Below are positions 46,641 through 58,356 of a stretch of 64,000 bases of DNA, piece by piece. Source of the stretch: Helianthus annuus (taxonomy: Eukaryota; Streptophyta; Magnoliopsida; Asterales; Asteraceae); assembly GCF_002127325.2 (NCBI RefSeq), contig NC_035447.2, positions 24,919,780 through 24,983,779 of the forward strand, in the 5' to 3' direction. The translations under genes and the position numbers were made by a program. The notes under the pieces are model-generated. The model was not told the origin of the DNA, made no database searches, and saw nothing but the letters and a program-made list of their open reading frames with translations. Positions within the stretch are counted from its first letter, which is position 1. Each line of letters opens with the position of its first letter.

Positions 46641-46715
46641 TTAAGATTTTTGGAAAAAAAAATTTGAAAAAACCTTTCGTAAGGCCGCATTTTCTAAGTT
46701 TTCAAAACTCGTATA

Positions 46716-47057
46716 AGGGGAAGGTTCAAATGAAAACCAGTAGTTAACGCGAAAACTCGAAAAACTAACTAAAAAAACCTAAAAAACGTGTCAATTTTCT
46801 TTTTACGAATTTTCACTAGTTTTTGTGCATAAAAAACTTAAAAAAAAAATTGTAGTGCACATGTGTACTACACATGTGTATTATTACACATGTGCATTAC
46901 AATTTTTTTTTTGAAAAAAAAGTTTTTTTTATATAAAAATTAGCGATTTTTAATAAAAAAATTATAAAAAAATAAACAAATTTTGGTATGTTTTTTAGGC
47001 TTTTTAGTTAGTTTTCGAGTTTTCGCGATAAAAGGAGTTTCCATTTGAACCTTTCCC

Positions 47058-47058
<1 letters not shown>
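46716..47058. mobile_element. MITE with TIRs, inserted at TA
   Basis: Left 'aggggaaggttcaaatg' and right 'catttgaacctttccct', with further complementary 'gcgaaaactcgaaaaactaac' against 'gttagttttcgagttttcgc'. A centre of 'acacatgtgta' palindromes. Sister copy at about 57370 ('actcgtataagtttt') is unoccupied. Confidence 0.85.
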
Positions 47059-47098
<40 letters not shown>

Positions 47099-47104
47099 GA
47101 AGAT

Positions 47105-47312
47105 TAACGTACATTACGGCTTAACATACATCACGTACCACAGGTAATTACGCACGTTCATTTTAAAATCACGCACGTTATAACTCAAAAATTCAAAATC
47201 ACGCATGTTTAAACACAATAATCACGCATATTGAAAACATTAATTACGCATGTTATATAACAAATCATGCACGTTGTTGTATGTGAAGTACGTTAAGCCG
47301 TAAGGTACGATA
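47105..47312. mobile_element. MITE (i), 'cgcacgtt' array
   Basis: TIRs 'taacgtacattacggcttaa' / 'ttaagccgtaaggtacgata'. The interior holds about six copies of 'atcacgca(c/t)gtt'. It sits in (TA)n/(GA)n. Confidence 0.8.
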
Positions 47313-47318
47313 TACTTT

Positions 47319-47377
<59 letters not shown>

Positions 47378-47382
<5 letters not shown>

Positions 47383-47804
47383 GAGGGTTATCTTGAGAAC
47401 GCTAAATATTGCGAGAACCGTGAGAACGAATGAAAAAACCAATCAAAACCAATTTTTTTATACAAACCTCATTGTAATTAAGATACAACATCAAAACAAG
47501 AATTTATAACATCAAATAATTCATTTCTCATTTCAAAATCATTCTTTTTAGATTTTTTACACATGTGTAAATATAGCAGATTTACACATGTGTAAATGGC
47601 AAACTTACACATGTGTAAATTTTCTTTATTTATGAATTCACGTAAATTTAAACGTGTAAATTGAATTTCTAACATTGTATTCGAATAATAATGGTAAGTG
47701 TAGAAAAAAATTTTGAATTTGAATTGTTTTTGACCAAGTTCTCATGATTTTTTCATTTGTTCTCACGGTTCTCACAAATATTTAGCGTTCTCATTTAAAC
47801 CCTC

Positions 47805-47810
<6 letters not shown>
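47378..47810. mobile_element. MITE with long TIRs in (TA)n
   Basis: Left 'aggggagggttatcttgaga', 'acgctaaatattgcgagaac', 'cgtgagaac'; right complement 'gttctcacggttctcacaaa', 'tatttagcgttctcat', 'aaccctcccct'. The interior holds three 'tacacatgtgtaaat' palindromes. (TA)n on both sides. Confidence 0.9.
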
Positions 47811-47839
<29 letters not shown>

Positions 47840-48131
47840 TGTTACGTACAATAGAGCTTATCGTACGCCCGTACGTGATTGTGAAATCGCATGTTATAAA
47901 AAAGCATGTTGGAAATCACATGTTGGTATTTTTGATAAATCGCATGTTGATTTTTTTTGTAGCAATTCCCCATGTTGGTAAATATGATGAAATCGCATGT
48001 TGGTATTTAAAACAATTTTGCTTGTTGGTTTTTTCAGCACAAATCGCATGTTCAAGAGTAAATTCGCACCAGATCGTACGGCTGGGTTGATCGCATACAT
48101 TTTGTACGATAAGAGTCATTGTACGTTAACC
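47840..48131. mobile_element. MITE (ii), 'aaatcgcatgttg' array
   Basis: TIRs 'ttacgtacaatagagcttat' / 'ataagagtcattgtacgtta'. The interior is eight or so degenerate copies of 'aaatcgcatgttggta'. Confidence 0.85.
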
Positions 48132-48775
48132 TGCCTTTATATATAATATTCATGGATATTTGGGCTTTATTAGAAGTCAAATGTCGTTGAGAATAAAAAG
48201 CCCAGAAATATGGTCTAGAAATCAAGTTTTGTGCTTCAAAATCCCTTTGCATCGTTGTCACACTACAAGTTATGCATAAACCAACAAGCCCACTAATTCT
48301 TCTATTCATTTTTTTTTTTGAATAAAAAACCCTACCATCAATAATTCAAGATGAATAAATTTATTAATGTAGCTTTTTAAAAAGTTTGCAGCAATCCTAA
48401 ACAGGAGCATTTTAATTATTATCCGTTCATTTCTAGATTAAGTTACGATGTTTGATTTACGCTACAATTCATAAAATTTTGGTCAACTTTTCAAAGATTG
48501 GAAAGAACATTGTACTTGTGTGTATGCATATGTACGTATGTGTGAAGTGGGTGTATCATGATCTTTTTTATGGGTGTTAAAAATGCTTTAATATTCGGAG
48601 GTATTAGATTTCTTATCGGGTCAAAAACATAAAATGATTCTACTTCGTTGGTTATATAATTTATTGAAAACGTTCTCTTAGTTTACACTATTTGTTTTGT
48701 TTGTTAATTGATTGATGTCATATAATACTTTTATTATTGTTAATATATTGGCTACTTATTATTGTATATTATTCG
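48132..48775. other. No gene seen
   Basis: AT-rich sequence between two mobile-element clusters. A 'catcgttgtcacactacaag' stretch near 48250 is not assignable. Confidence 0.4.
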
Positions 48776-48784
48776 TTTAAGTTA

Positions 48785-49102
48785 GAGTTAATTACATAGT
48801 TAGTTCCTGTGATTTGCACAAAGTAACATACTTAGGTACTAATAGTTTAAAATCACATTTTAGGGTATTAACTTTTCATTTTGTAACGTTTGAAGGTATT
48901 AACGTTAAAAATCACATTCTATTAGTACCTAAGTATGTTATTTTATGCAAACCATAGGGACTAACTATGTTAATACCCTAGAAGTTAATACCTTCAAATG
49001 TTTACAAAATAAAAATTAATACCCTAGAATGTGATTTTAAACTATTAGTACCTAAGTATGTTATTTTGTGCAAACCACATGAACTAACAATGTAATTAAT
49101 TC
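48785..49102. mobile_element. Foldback MULE-type element, 9-bp TSD
   Basis: GAGTTAATTACATAGTTAG ... complement ...TGTAATTAATTC. Flanking tttaagtta is identical at 48776-48784 and 49103-49111. Almost the whole element is an inverted repeat ('cctaagtatgtta', 'ttaaaatcacatt'). Confidence 0.9.
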
Positions 49103-49275
49103 TTTAAGTTAATAACTTTTCGAAGTGTTAAAAATGCCTAATTTATAACATACTAATTAAATTTTAACTAAATTAAATAAAAGTTATAATATTTTTTGTA
49201 GTAGTACGTGTTAATAATAATAATCGCACAATATATCTACAGAGTTGCAAGATATTTTACTTCAAGTTTAAATAA

Positions 49276-49687
49276 GAGTAAACTGCCATTTTGGTCCTTG
49301 TGGTTTGGTCACTTTTGCCATTTTAGTCCAAAACTCAATTTTTTTACATCTGGGTCCCTGTGGTTTCAGTTTTATTGCCATTTTGGTCCAAAAATGAAAT
49401 CAGGTCATATTTGTCTTATAAAATCCTGCTATTTTGTCATTTTCCGCAGGTGCAAAATGATCATTTATTTTTTATAAATAAATACCATATTTTATAAGAC
49501 AAATATGACCTGCTTTGCCCATAAGGAAAATGACAAAATTGCAGGATTTTATAAGACAAATATGACCTGCTTTCATTTTTGGACCAAAATGACAATAAAA
49601 CTGAAACCACAGGGACCCAGATGCAAAAAGTTTGAGTTTTGAACTAAAGTGGCAAAAGTGACCAAACGACCAAAATGGCAGTTACTC
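49276..49687. mobile_element. Foldback MULE-type element, 9-bp TSD
   Basis: GAGTAAACTGCCATTTTGG ... CCAAAATGGCAGTTACTC. Flanking tttaaataa at 49267-49275 and 49688-49696. The arms carry 'tccctgtggtttcagtttta'; the centre has two 'tttgtcttataaaat' palindromic words. Confidence 0.92.
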
Positions 49688-49696
49688 TTTAAATAA

Positions 49697-50133
49697 AAAG
49701 CATAATTTCACATATATCCATTTTCACAAATAAAATATTTTATCTTGTAAAAACATTTTTGTAGTGATGATGTTTGGAAGGATGGAACCTGTGGGGGAGA
49801 GCTGTTGTGTTATCCTGTCATTCTGTGTGCATTTTATGGCATGCAATAAAAAATGCCATTTGTAAAAGTGTAAAACACGTTTGTATTTATATTTATGTTT
49901 GAAGAACTATTAAATTACTAGAAAAGCCGAGTTAGTTTTGTCTTTTGTTTCCGTATTGTATTTTTTTTTTTGGGTTTCATATCATATCAAGTCTTGTTAA
50001 TAATTATAGAATCTTATTGTTAAAAAAATCTTATTTCAATGGATTGTTGAGATATCTCTATTATGTATCTTCTTATTTAATCTTTCGTGATTGTTTTTTT
50101 TTTTTCTACTATAATTATAGAATTTTATCGTTA
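49697..50133. other. No gene seen
   Basis: AT-rich with T-runs. No coding signal. Confidence 0.4.
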
Positions 50134-50697
50134 AAGAGGCATTTGCTATGAAGTTTTGCTACGAGAAAAATCGGTCACAAATTTTGCTACGAATTAATTA
50201 CGTATTAGCTACGCACTAGCTACGAACACATTCTGCTACAATTTTGCTACGAATATTCCATAGCAAATGAAAACCATAGCAAAATCCGTAGCAAAACTGA
50301 GAGAATAAATATAAAAAGGTTAATGTAGCAAAATCAGTAGCACAATCCGTAGCAAAATTATGAAAAGAAGTATTTAGAAATTAACTAAAAAATGTAAAAT
50401 AAAATCCGTAGTAAAATCTTAGCAAAGTTGAGAATATCAATATTTAAAAAAAATAATTAAATAAAGTACCTAGACAAAACTCAGAGGAAAATCTAGAAAA
50501 TAAAAGTATCTAAAAGCTATGGTAGCAATATCCCTAGCAAAACTTGTAGCAATATCCCTAACAAAACTAAGTAAATAAATATAAAAAAATAATGTAGCAA
50601 AATCGTTAGCAAAATCCGTAGTAATACGATGAAAATAAATATTTTTCAAAGTAGCTGAATAAATATCGTAGCAAAACCCATAAGGAAATAATTAAAA

Positions 50698-50870
50698 GAG
50701 CAAAATGTCATTTTAGTCCCTGATGTTTGGTTCATTTTGTCAATTTAGTCCAAAGGTTTCAATTTATCGTCTGTGAGTCTAAAAAGCTTTTAATATTGTC
50801 ATTTTAGTCCAACTGACTTAACACCATCCATTGACATTTGTTAGTCAGGGGCAATTTCATCTTCTTATAT
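50698..50870. mobile_element. Truncated foldback element
   Basis: 'gagcaaaatgtcattttagt' and 'tttagtccaaaggtttca' match the left arm of the element at 50877. Its right arm is missing. Confidence 0.6.
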
Positions 50871-50876
50871 TTATTA

Positions 50877-51250
50877 GAGTTAAATGCCATTTTAGTCCCT
50901 GTGGTTTGGGCCGTTTTACCAGTTTAGTCCAAAGGTTTCATTTTTAACCTGTGGGTCCAAAAAGATTTCACCGTTGCCATTTTAGTCCACTGGGCTAAAT
51001 CCACTCATTTTTCTGTTAACGAAAAGGCCAATTCGGTCATTTTATATGACTGAATTGCCCTTTTAGATAACAGAATTACATACAAAATTACCGAATTTGC
51101 CTTCTCATTAACAAAAAAATGGATGAAGTTAACCCAGTGGACTAAAATGGCAACCGTGAAACCTTTTTGGACCCACGGGTTAAAAATGAAACCTTTGGAC
51201 TAAACTGGCAAAATGGCACAAACCACAGGGACTAAAATGGCATTTAACTC
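50877..51250. mobile_element. Foldback MULE-type element, 9-bp TSD
   Basis: GAGTTAAATGCCATTTTAG ... CTAAAATGGCATTTAACTC. Flanking tatttatta at 50868-50876 and 51251-51259. Arms over 120 bp with 'tccctgtggtttgggcc', 'tttagtccaaaggtttcat'. Confidence 0.93.
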
Positions 51251-51939
51251 TATTTATTAATATTAATTCATTTATTCAACCCTCCCCTTTTAACTCCTAA
51301 TCTTCGACCTTAAAAATCCCTAATTCAAATCAATTCACTTCACCCCCACCACATCCACCTATGCCCGGTCACCATGACCCCTCTGCCATTGTCTGGACAC
51401 ACACATATCTGACTTAATGATTCAAACAATGCATTGGTTAGCTCCGATTTAAGGGTGGCGGCGACACATTTGATGGTTGGAAAGGGTAAAGGGAGGTCAG
51501 AGTGTTAGTGGCTGTGTGTAAGTGTATCGAAAAAGGAGCCAGTTGCATGTTGCTATATGGTTGTTGTATGCTGTTGTAGTCACTAGAAAATATAAGGTGT
51601 AGCCAACGGTGTTCTTTTAGTCGAACAAGGGTCGAGGTAGGGTTATAGAGGACGGAGATGGAGTTTTAGATGTACGACTTGTTGTTTCGTGAGTCACAAG
51701 GGTGGGTTGCAGGTCACCGGGGAAATGACAAAATGGTGGAGTCAGGTGGTGAAGGTCTGGTTAAACAAGTATAATCTGCATCAAATGCCAGATCGTTGGT
51801 TATCTCAGACATCAGAGTATCGCACACCTGTAATGGTGGACCTACAAAAGAACAAATGATATTCAAAAACCAAAACATAAACTGTATAATCAAGAAATAA
51901 ACAGTAGATGAAACATTCTCTTCCCAAAGATAGTGAATC

Positions 51940-52374
51940 TTGAACACTAATTAAAACATCTGTTGAAGACATGCTAACATCTGTTCAAGCCTTGGAAACC
52001 ACTGTTTAAGAAGAACCAAGCATTGATCAAGACCAAAGAGCCATTGAAGCAAGGGTCTATTCAAGAAGACCAAACATCTGCTCAGGCCAAACAGATGTTT
52101 GATATGAAGCAACAGTGGTTTGAAGATCAATGATTTCATCTATGTAACAGTATTTTGTTTGTAACGCAGTTTTAGTATATTAGATCAGATGTTAGTTTCC
52201 CACAGATGTTTGCAAACATCTGTGGAATATTTTTTGTTAGGAATGTTAGATGTCACTATCAGGGTGATGTGAGCTGATTGCAAACAAACTTTTTGTACTT
52301 AATATATATAGATCTCACCTGTTAGAGATTAATTTATCACTTCACACACATTAAAAAACAACCAACACCTAAGA
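51940..52374 (+). mobile_element. Copia LTR remnant
   Basis: Rich in 'acatctg' and 'cagtgg' words like the LTRs of the 12-36 kb unit. 'atatagatctcacctgttag' near 52310 and 'gagattaatttatcacttca' match the TATA/R part of the remnant at 37735. The left edge is uncertain. Confidence 0.5.
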
Positions 52375-52440
52375 CAATTCAGTATTCCTAAAACACCAGA
52401 ACAAAATGGGGTTGTTGAAAGAAAAATCAGAACCCTAACT
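52375..52440 (+). pseudogene. Copia integrase shred fused to LTR sequence
   Basis: 22 codons, 'FSIPKTPEQNGVVERKIRTL', the conserved block around the catalytic Glu of Ty1/Copia integrases. It starts right after LTR-like sequence and ends at 52440 in AT-rich DNA, so it is a chimeric junction, not an element with normal order. Confidence 0.8.
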
Positions 52441-54789
52441 CGTTTATCATTTATTAATTAATTTACATAAATATATAGTATGTTATATATACTGTATACA
52501 CAAATATACATATTTGAAACATAATATATATTATTTAGTTAGTTTGATATTTGTAACATAGTATATATTATTTAGTTAGTTTGATCATAATTTGATTTAA
52601 CGACAATTAGTATGGTGTAAATGTATATTTTATTTATTAAATATACTTTTTATAAATGATATGCTCGTTTAGGCTCACGAGCCTGCTCGAGATTGACAAG
52701 TGAAGCAAGTGCTAAGACTCGTTTATTAAAGAAACTTATTTTTAGGCTCGAGGTCGTTTAAACACGACTCGATTCGAGCTTGTAGTTAACTCATCTCAAG
52801 TACCTCACGAGTGGGTCGATTCGTTTACACCCGTAGTTAAACTTGTTTGTTTTTTTAACTTTCAGTCTTATTTTATAAGTTATAGTTTTTAAATATTTTT
52901 CCAAAACAAAAATAAAAAAAATCCATTTATTACAATCACCTCTGAAATATAAATTTCTTCCAAAATCAAAATCTAATTTTCAAAATCCCCCTAAATACGG
53001 TTCACCCACTTTCCCCCTCTACTCCTTTTCACCAAAATTGTTTCACATTCCCTTCTTAATTTCATCACCTCACTACTCAAATTCTTTCATATTTGTGCGC
53101 CTTCTACTTCCCTCCCCAAATCCAAACATATTTCTTGATGTGGTTCGATTGATTCTTATCTAATGACCGGTGATTATTGTTGTTATTTGTTAATTTTTGT
53201 CTAATGTGCATAGGTATATATGACATATCAACTTGTAAGTGTCGAATTTTCTATTTCAGCTTGTTATGTTATTCTTTATTCCGTTGTGTTGATGATTTTA
53301 ACCTGAAAAATTAGCGCTGCTTAGATGGATGGTTTGTAACTTAGCGAAAGTGGAGAGACAACATGAAGATTGAAAAGCTTTTCATGTTTTTTGCTGCTGG
53401 AGTTTTTAAGATAGACAACAAACGTTGCAGGGTACTTTAACTTCAAATTGTTCTACAAATTACAATCCCACTGCTTTATTTCAAGGTACCTTTATCAATA
53501 ACTTTGAGACTTAGAAATTACAGACTTTAAAGGGGCTATTTTTCACCATAAATATCGATTGCATGTATAAATTCCTTATAGCTTTTGAGTTGAAAAGTAT
53601 ACATGCTTGAATATAATGATGTTTTTTGTGTAAATTTGTGATTATAGGGTTGAAGTGAGTGAAATTTACATTTCGACTTTGTATTACTAATATTTAATAT
53701 ATGTGTATCAACTGTTTGATGAAATGCCAGGTTGTGTCAAGACTTTCATGAATTTATAATGCAAAGTACATATGCACTTATATAGGTAATTAGGTCTTGT
53801 TAGAACTTTTATGATTGGTGCTTAATAGCATATTCATGTCGACATGAGTATGCTAATTTTTATTTTTTTCATTCTCGTAAGTTGAGAGTTTGAAGTTAAC
53901 CAAGTGACTCAGATGATTCAGATCTCAAAAGGGCTAGTTTCTGACCTTTTTTTAAATTATTTGGTTCCTTTATATTATAGTATAGTTAATACATATATAA
54001 TCATATTTACTATTATTTAGTATGTTAACTGTTGATATAACTCAAAATATGGATGAAGAAGTTTTGGACACACACCTCTGATAATTTAACAACTTGTGAG
54101 ATTGAGAGAAAGTCAAACAAACACAAATCTTTGAATAGCTAAAAAATGGTGAGCCTAGTTAGTAGGTTTTAGAAGGCTGTTCAATTTATATTTACCCAAG
54201 GGTCATGTTCTTCATTTTACTAACTTAAAAACATAAATAAAAAGGAGATCACGAAGCAGATTACTAGTATTAATTTATTTTTTTAGTGATTAGGCTATAT
54301 TATATTTCTTGTATATTGTTGCTACCGTATACAAAAATTATATATTTTTTGTATCTTTTTTTGGCTTGTATACTATAAAAGCAGGTTACAACTTGGATTG
54401 GATTTGGGCATGTACTGTTTAATTCAGGTATTGTATGAACTGAAGACCAATACCTGGATTAATTGAAGACCAATGACCAATTGGTTTAGACTTAAAGTTA
54501 AGCGAGTCTCGTATTGGTTACAAAATTATGCCATGATTGAGAGATCTGAAGAGAACATGAGGTTATAAGCTCAAGTGCCAAGTTAGAATATGGGTTCATA
54601 TATGTTTAATATATTGTATTGATTTTGGATAATTTAGTTCTTTATTGTGTTATATTTGGATAAGTTGGAAGTTGGATATTTCAGTCTATTTTGTTTGGAT
54701 ATTTATCTTTAGTAGAATTTATATGTGTTGTGAAAATTAGAATTTATTGTTTATAAAAAACATATATATATATATATATATTCCTAAAA
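52441..54789. other. No gene seen inside the 5.1-kb element
   Basis: AT-rich. 52660-52830 is a 'gctcgtttaggctcacgag' type dispersed repeat. 52980-53480 is slightly GC-richer with exon/intron-like texture ('cttctacttccctccccaaa') but gives no recognisable protein. (TA)n near 54765-54780. Confidence 0.4.
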
Positions 54790-55261
54790 AATTGTAGCTA
54801 AAGTTGTAACTAAAGGCTTACAAAATTTGCAGCAAAAACTTTTTATATATGTAGCTAAATTTATAGCTAAAATTTAACATAACTTGTGGCAAAATTCATA
54901 GCTAAATTGTATAGTAAGAATCGTAGCAAAACTCTAGCAAAATTCCTTAGCAAAACCGTAGCAAAAAAAATCTTCGTAGCTAATCATTCATAGCAAACTT
55001 TGTAGCTAAATATCCATAGCTAAAAGTCTGTAGCAAAATTTCGTAGCAAACTTTTTTCATAGCAAATATGTAGCTAAAATAACGACCCCCTTCTTTGTAG
55101 CTAAATCCGTTGCAAATGTCATTTTCGTAGCTAAAATTCGTAGCAACAAAATTTGCGACGAAACTTGTAGCTATGGACCAATTACGTAGCAAATTCGTAG
55201 CAGAATAGGTATTTGATACGAATTTGCTATGGATTTGGCCATATCAAATGCCTATTTATGT

Positions 55262-55334
55262 ATTAGTAGGCCATGAACTAGTTGTTGCCCGACGGCAACA
55301 ACACCGTTTCCATTTAAAATAAATAAACAAATAA

Positions 55335-55377
<43 letters not shown>

Positions 55378-57375
55378 TGATTTTTACCCCATTTAAATCT
55401 AACTCTTTTCTATTCTTTATACTTTACTTTATAGATTTCAATACCTTTCAAAAGATATTCAGATGGATGACTCCTCATACTAAAAATGCGTATCGTCAAA
55501 ACCAGAAAATCTAGGCCGAAGGTTCGATCCAACAAAAATGAACCGTTTTCCACACAACTACTTCAAAATCCAATCCATGCCAAATCTACATCCACTGTTC
55601 TACCCCCAAGCTCCATTAGCTTAACATGCCAACTCAAGTAGCACCGGGCCATTTCATGTTTATAAAATCAATAATGGATTGGTATAAGTATCATGATCAT
55701 AACACCCAATACGAAATTCTATCTTATCGTGACCCAACATGTATACATTCCGATTTGGAAGAAGAAGAAAAAGAAGAAGAATACAACGACACAGAAGAAG
55801 ATAAAAAATGATGACGGCCACACCAAACCTAGATGACAATACACAAAGCGGGGGAGCGAAAGACTGGAGCAACACGATCGAGGTTGCCTTATGCAAAGTT
55901 CTCGAAAGTTTTAATGGTTTAATCGGTGAAACCAATCAAACCGTTGAACAAGTGAAGTGGAAGTGGAAGTGGAACTGCATGATAAAATCAACGAACCATA
56001 CGTATCAATTATACAACAACGTAAATGTGAAATCGTAGCAAAATAGGATTTGGCATGCAACTTTTAGGTTTTTTTTATTTATTTTTTGTTTTAGGGTTTC
56101 TTTTTTAGTTCAAGCTTAGTTAGTTCTTTATTTTAATTATTGTATTTTGGTTTTCAATTAATATAAATGTCTTCTTATTTAAATGATTAGGCTTTTTTAT
56201 TTAAAAAAAAATTTGTTTAGGTAGTGTGTTGAGCTAGGCTGATGCCCTCTCCTATTTAAGTTGAAGTGGGGTAAATTGGGTTAAATGAGGTGACATAATC
56301 CTATTGGTTGGTGGAGGAGGTTGTTGTGGGTTGGGTGCCCTATCGGGTTCACTAATAGAATTTCGCGACCTCATTTAAGCCAATTCAACCAGACTAGGCA
56401 GAGGCACCCACCTAACTCAACCGACGCTCACAACACCTGAGTTTCACACACCTTGCCAAACGTTCACATACACGAGTATTCACAAATCATACTCCGGACC
56501 ACAACTTAATGGGTTGTGACGGTGTACTCCCTTACACCAGCCAACTCGCAAGTACTTGGAGGGGTGTTCAAATTCGATTCGGACTCGAAACATTCAAAAC
56601 TTGAGTCCAGTAAATCGAAGTCGAATTCAATTATATTATCAACAATTTGAATTCGATTCAATTTGAATTCGAGTCTAGTATCGAATACCAGATTTATATG
56701 TTTAAGTTCGATTCGACTCAAAATTCAAATTATACATTAACCTATAAATTTAATCTAAGTCCTAAAATAGTCCAAATAGCCCATAATGAATTTACATATT
56801 TTAAGTGAATTTTAATCAAAATGTATTTATTTGAATTTATCCAAATTTGATTTGAATTCAAATTTTAATCGATTTCGAATTGACCTTTTAATTCGAATAT
56901 GAATTCGAATCGAATTGACCAGTTTTTAATTAAATTCGAATTTAAGCAAAAAAATGTTTGAAAAATATGATTAGAGTAATTCGAAAATTTGTCATTCGAT
57001 TCGATGAATACATAAGTTTTTAGTCAAATAATTGTGAATGGAAAAAAGTATTTACCACATGTGTGTAATTTTAAAAATACAAGTGCATGAGTAAGTGTCA
57101 TTGATCTATTGAAGAGTAAGGATCAAGATCAAGGGAAAACTCCTCGAGTTGTGAGAACTTAGAGAACTCGGTCTTTTCGTGCGAGTAAAAAAAATGTTTA
57201 GGACTACCGTAAAAAGTAAAAAAAAAAAAAAATCAAAGTGGTGTTTTTCGGCCCGTTACATCAGCTGTAAAAAAACTTTTTTTTGAAAAGTTGATTTTTA
57301 AAGATTTTTGGTAAAATAATTTGAAAAACCTTTCATAAGGCCGAGTTTTCTAAGTTTTCACAACTCGTATAAGTT
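55262..57375. repeat. Dispersed duplication, copy 2
   Basis: Matches 43793-46715 but lacks the solo LTR and stops before the MITE at 46716. An expanded (TA)n at 55341-55375 and a shortened acidic microsatellite are the main differences. Confidence 0.9.
55808..56038 (+). pseudogene. SANT/Myb-like fragment, copy 2
   Basis: 76 codons, 'WSNTIEVALCKVLESFNGLI', 'NQTVEQVKWKWKWNCMIKS', 'TYQLYNNV'. One extra codon pair and a few substitutions relative to 44372-44596. The C-terminal stop is conserved. Confidence 0.45.
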
Positions 57376-57839
57376 TTCATTTTACTCTAACCGCATATAT
57401 ATATATAACGTACAATACCTCTTATCCTACATTATGTACGCGATAAGCCCAGCGTCCGATCTTCTATCTATTGAATGATGCGAAATTAAATTTATATAAT
57501 TAAATTAATCAAATTAATATACATAAAACCAACAGCGAAGGATAAAATTGACAATTCCTCTATCAAAATCCCGGTAATTCCGTTCGGTACGTACCTTTTT
57601 CTTCTCTAACCAACTCTTCTGCAATCGACGTCCGCCGATGCGATTTCATCCAATCGATTGTTCACCCGACGATTATGATAACTACAACAGCTTTGGGAGG
57701 TAATATATCTCCAATCGACAACAATGTTTACTAGAATGATAAAAAATTTGATGTGATTATTCTTGTCAGTTGTGAAGAAGCAACAGAGCAAGAAAAACAA
57801 CGATCGACCACAATCGAACATGTGAATACTTGTAACTAA

Positions 57840-58330
57840 CGTACAAAATGTATAACATGCGAATTTGTAACTAACATGCAAATACTTGTAACTAACATGC
57901 GAATTTGGGTTTCCATAAAAACATGCGAAATTGTGTAACATGTAAAAGTGTATAACATGAAATTGTATAACATGCTAAATTGTATAATATGCTACATTGT
58001 ATAACATGCTACATTTTATAACATGATAAATTGTATAACATGCTACACTGTATAAATGCTACATTCTATAACATGCTACATTGTTTAACATGCTAAATTG
58101 TATAAGATGCGACATTATAAACATGTGAAATTGTATAAAATGCTACATTCTATAACATGCTAAATTGTATAACATGTTACATTGTATAACATGCTACATT
58201 GTATAACATGCTAAATTGTATAACATGCTAAATTGTATGACATGCGACATTATAAACATGTGAAATTGTATAACATGCGAAATTGTATTTAATGCTTTTC
58301 ATACATGCGATTTGTTTAAATAATAACATG
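57840..58330. repeat. Array of ~19-20-bp 'ataacatgctaaattgtat' units
   Basis: About 20 degenerate units with core 'aacatgc(t/g)a(a/c)attgtat'. The core 'catgc'/'gcatgtt' is the same word that fills the shorter MITEs at 47105 and 47840. Confidence 0.85.
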
Positions 58331-58356
58331 CGAAAGTAATTTCTATTGGAACCCTT

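Larger units (their letters stand above)
43793..46715. repeat. Dispersed duplication, copy 1 (interrupted)
   Basis: Colinear with 55262-57375 from 'gccatgaactagttgttg' through the SANT-like ORF, a 'gaattcgaat' rich tract and 'aaggccg(c/a)(a/g)ttttctaagttttca'. It differs by the solo LTR insertion (45915-46640) and by indels. Confidence 0.9.
50134..55246. mobile_element. Probable 5.1-kb TIR element with 'gtagcaaaat' arrays
   Basis: Ends 'aggcatttgctatg' (50134) and 'catatcaaatgcct' (to 55246) are imperfect inverted repeats. Both subterminal zones (50150-50690 and 54790-55220) are dense in 'gtagcaaaat' or 'gtagctaaat', like transposase-binding arrays of CACTA elements. I could not find a target duplication, so the exact ends are provisional. 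No transposase frame in the interior, which holds other insertions. Confidence 0.5.

Noticed and set aside
57840..58330. CRISPR-like regular repeats
   Set aside because: Units are degenerate and directly adjacent without unique spacers, in a plant genome, inside a TIR element.
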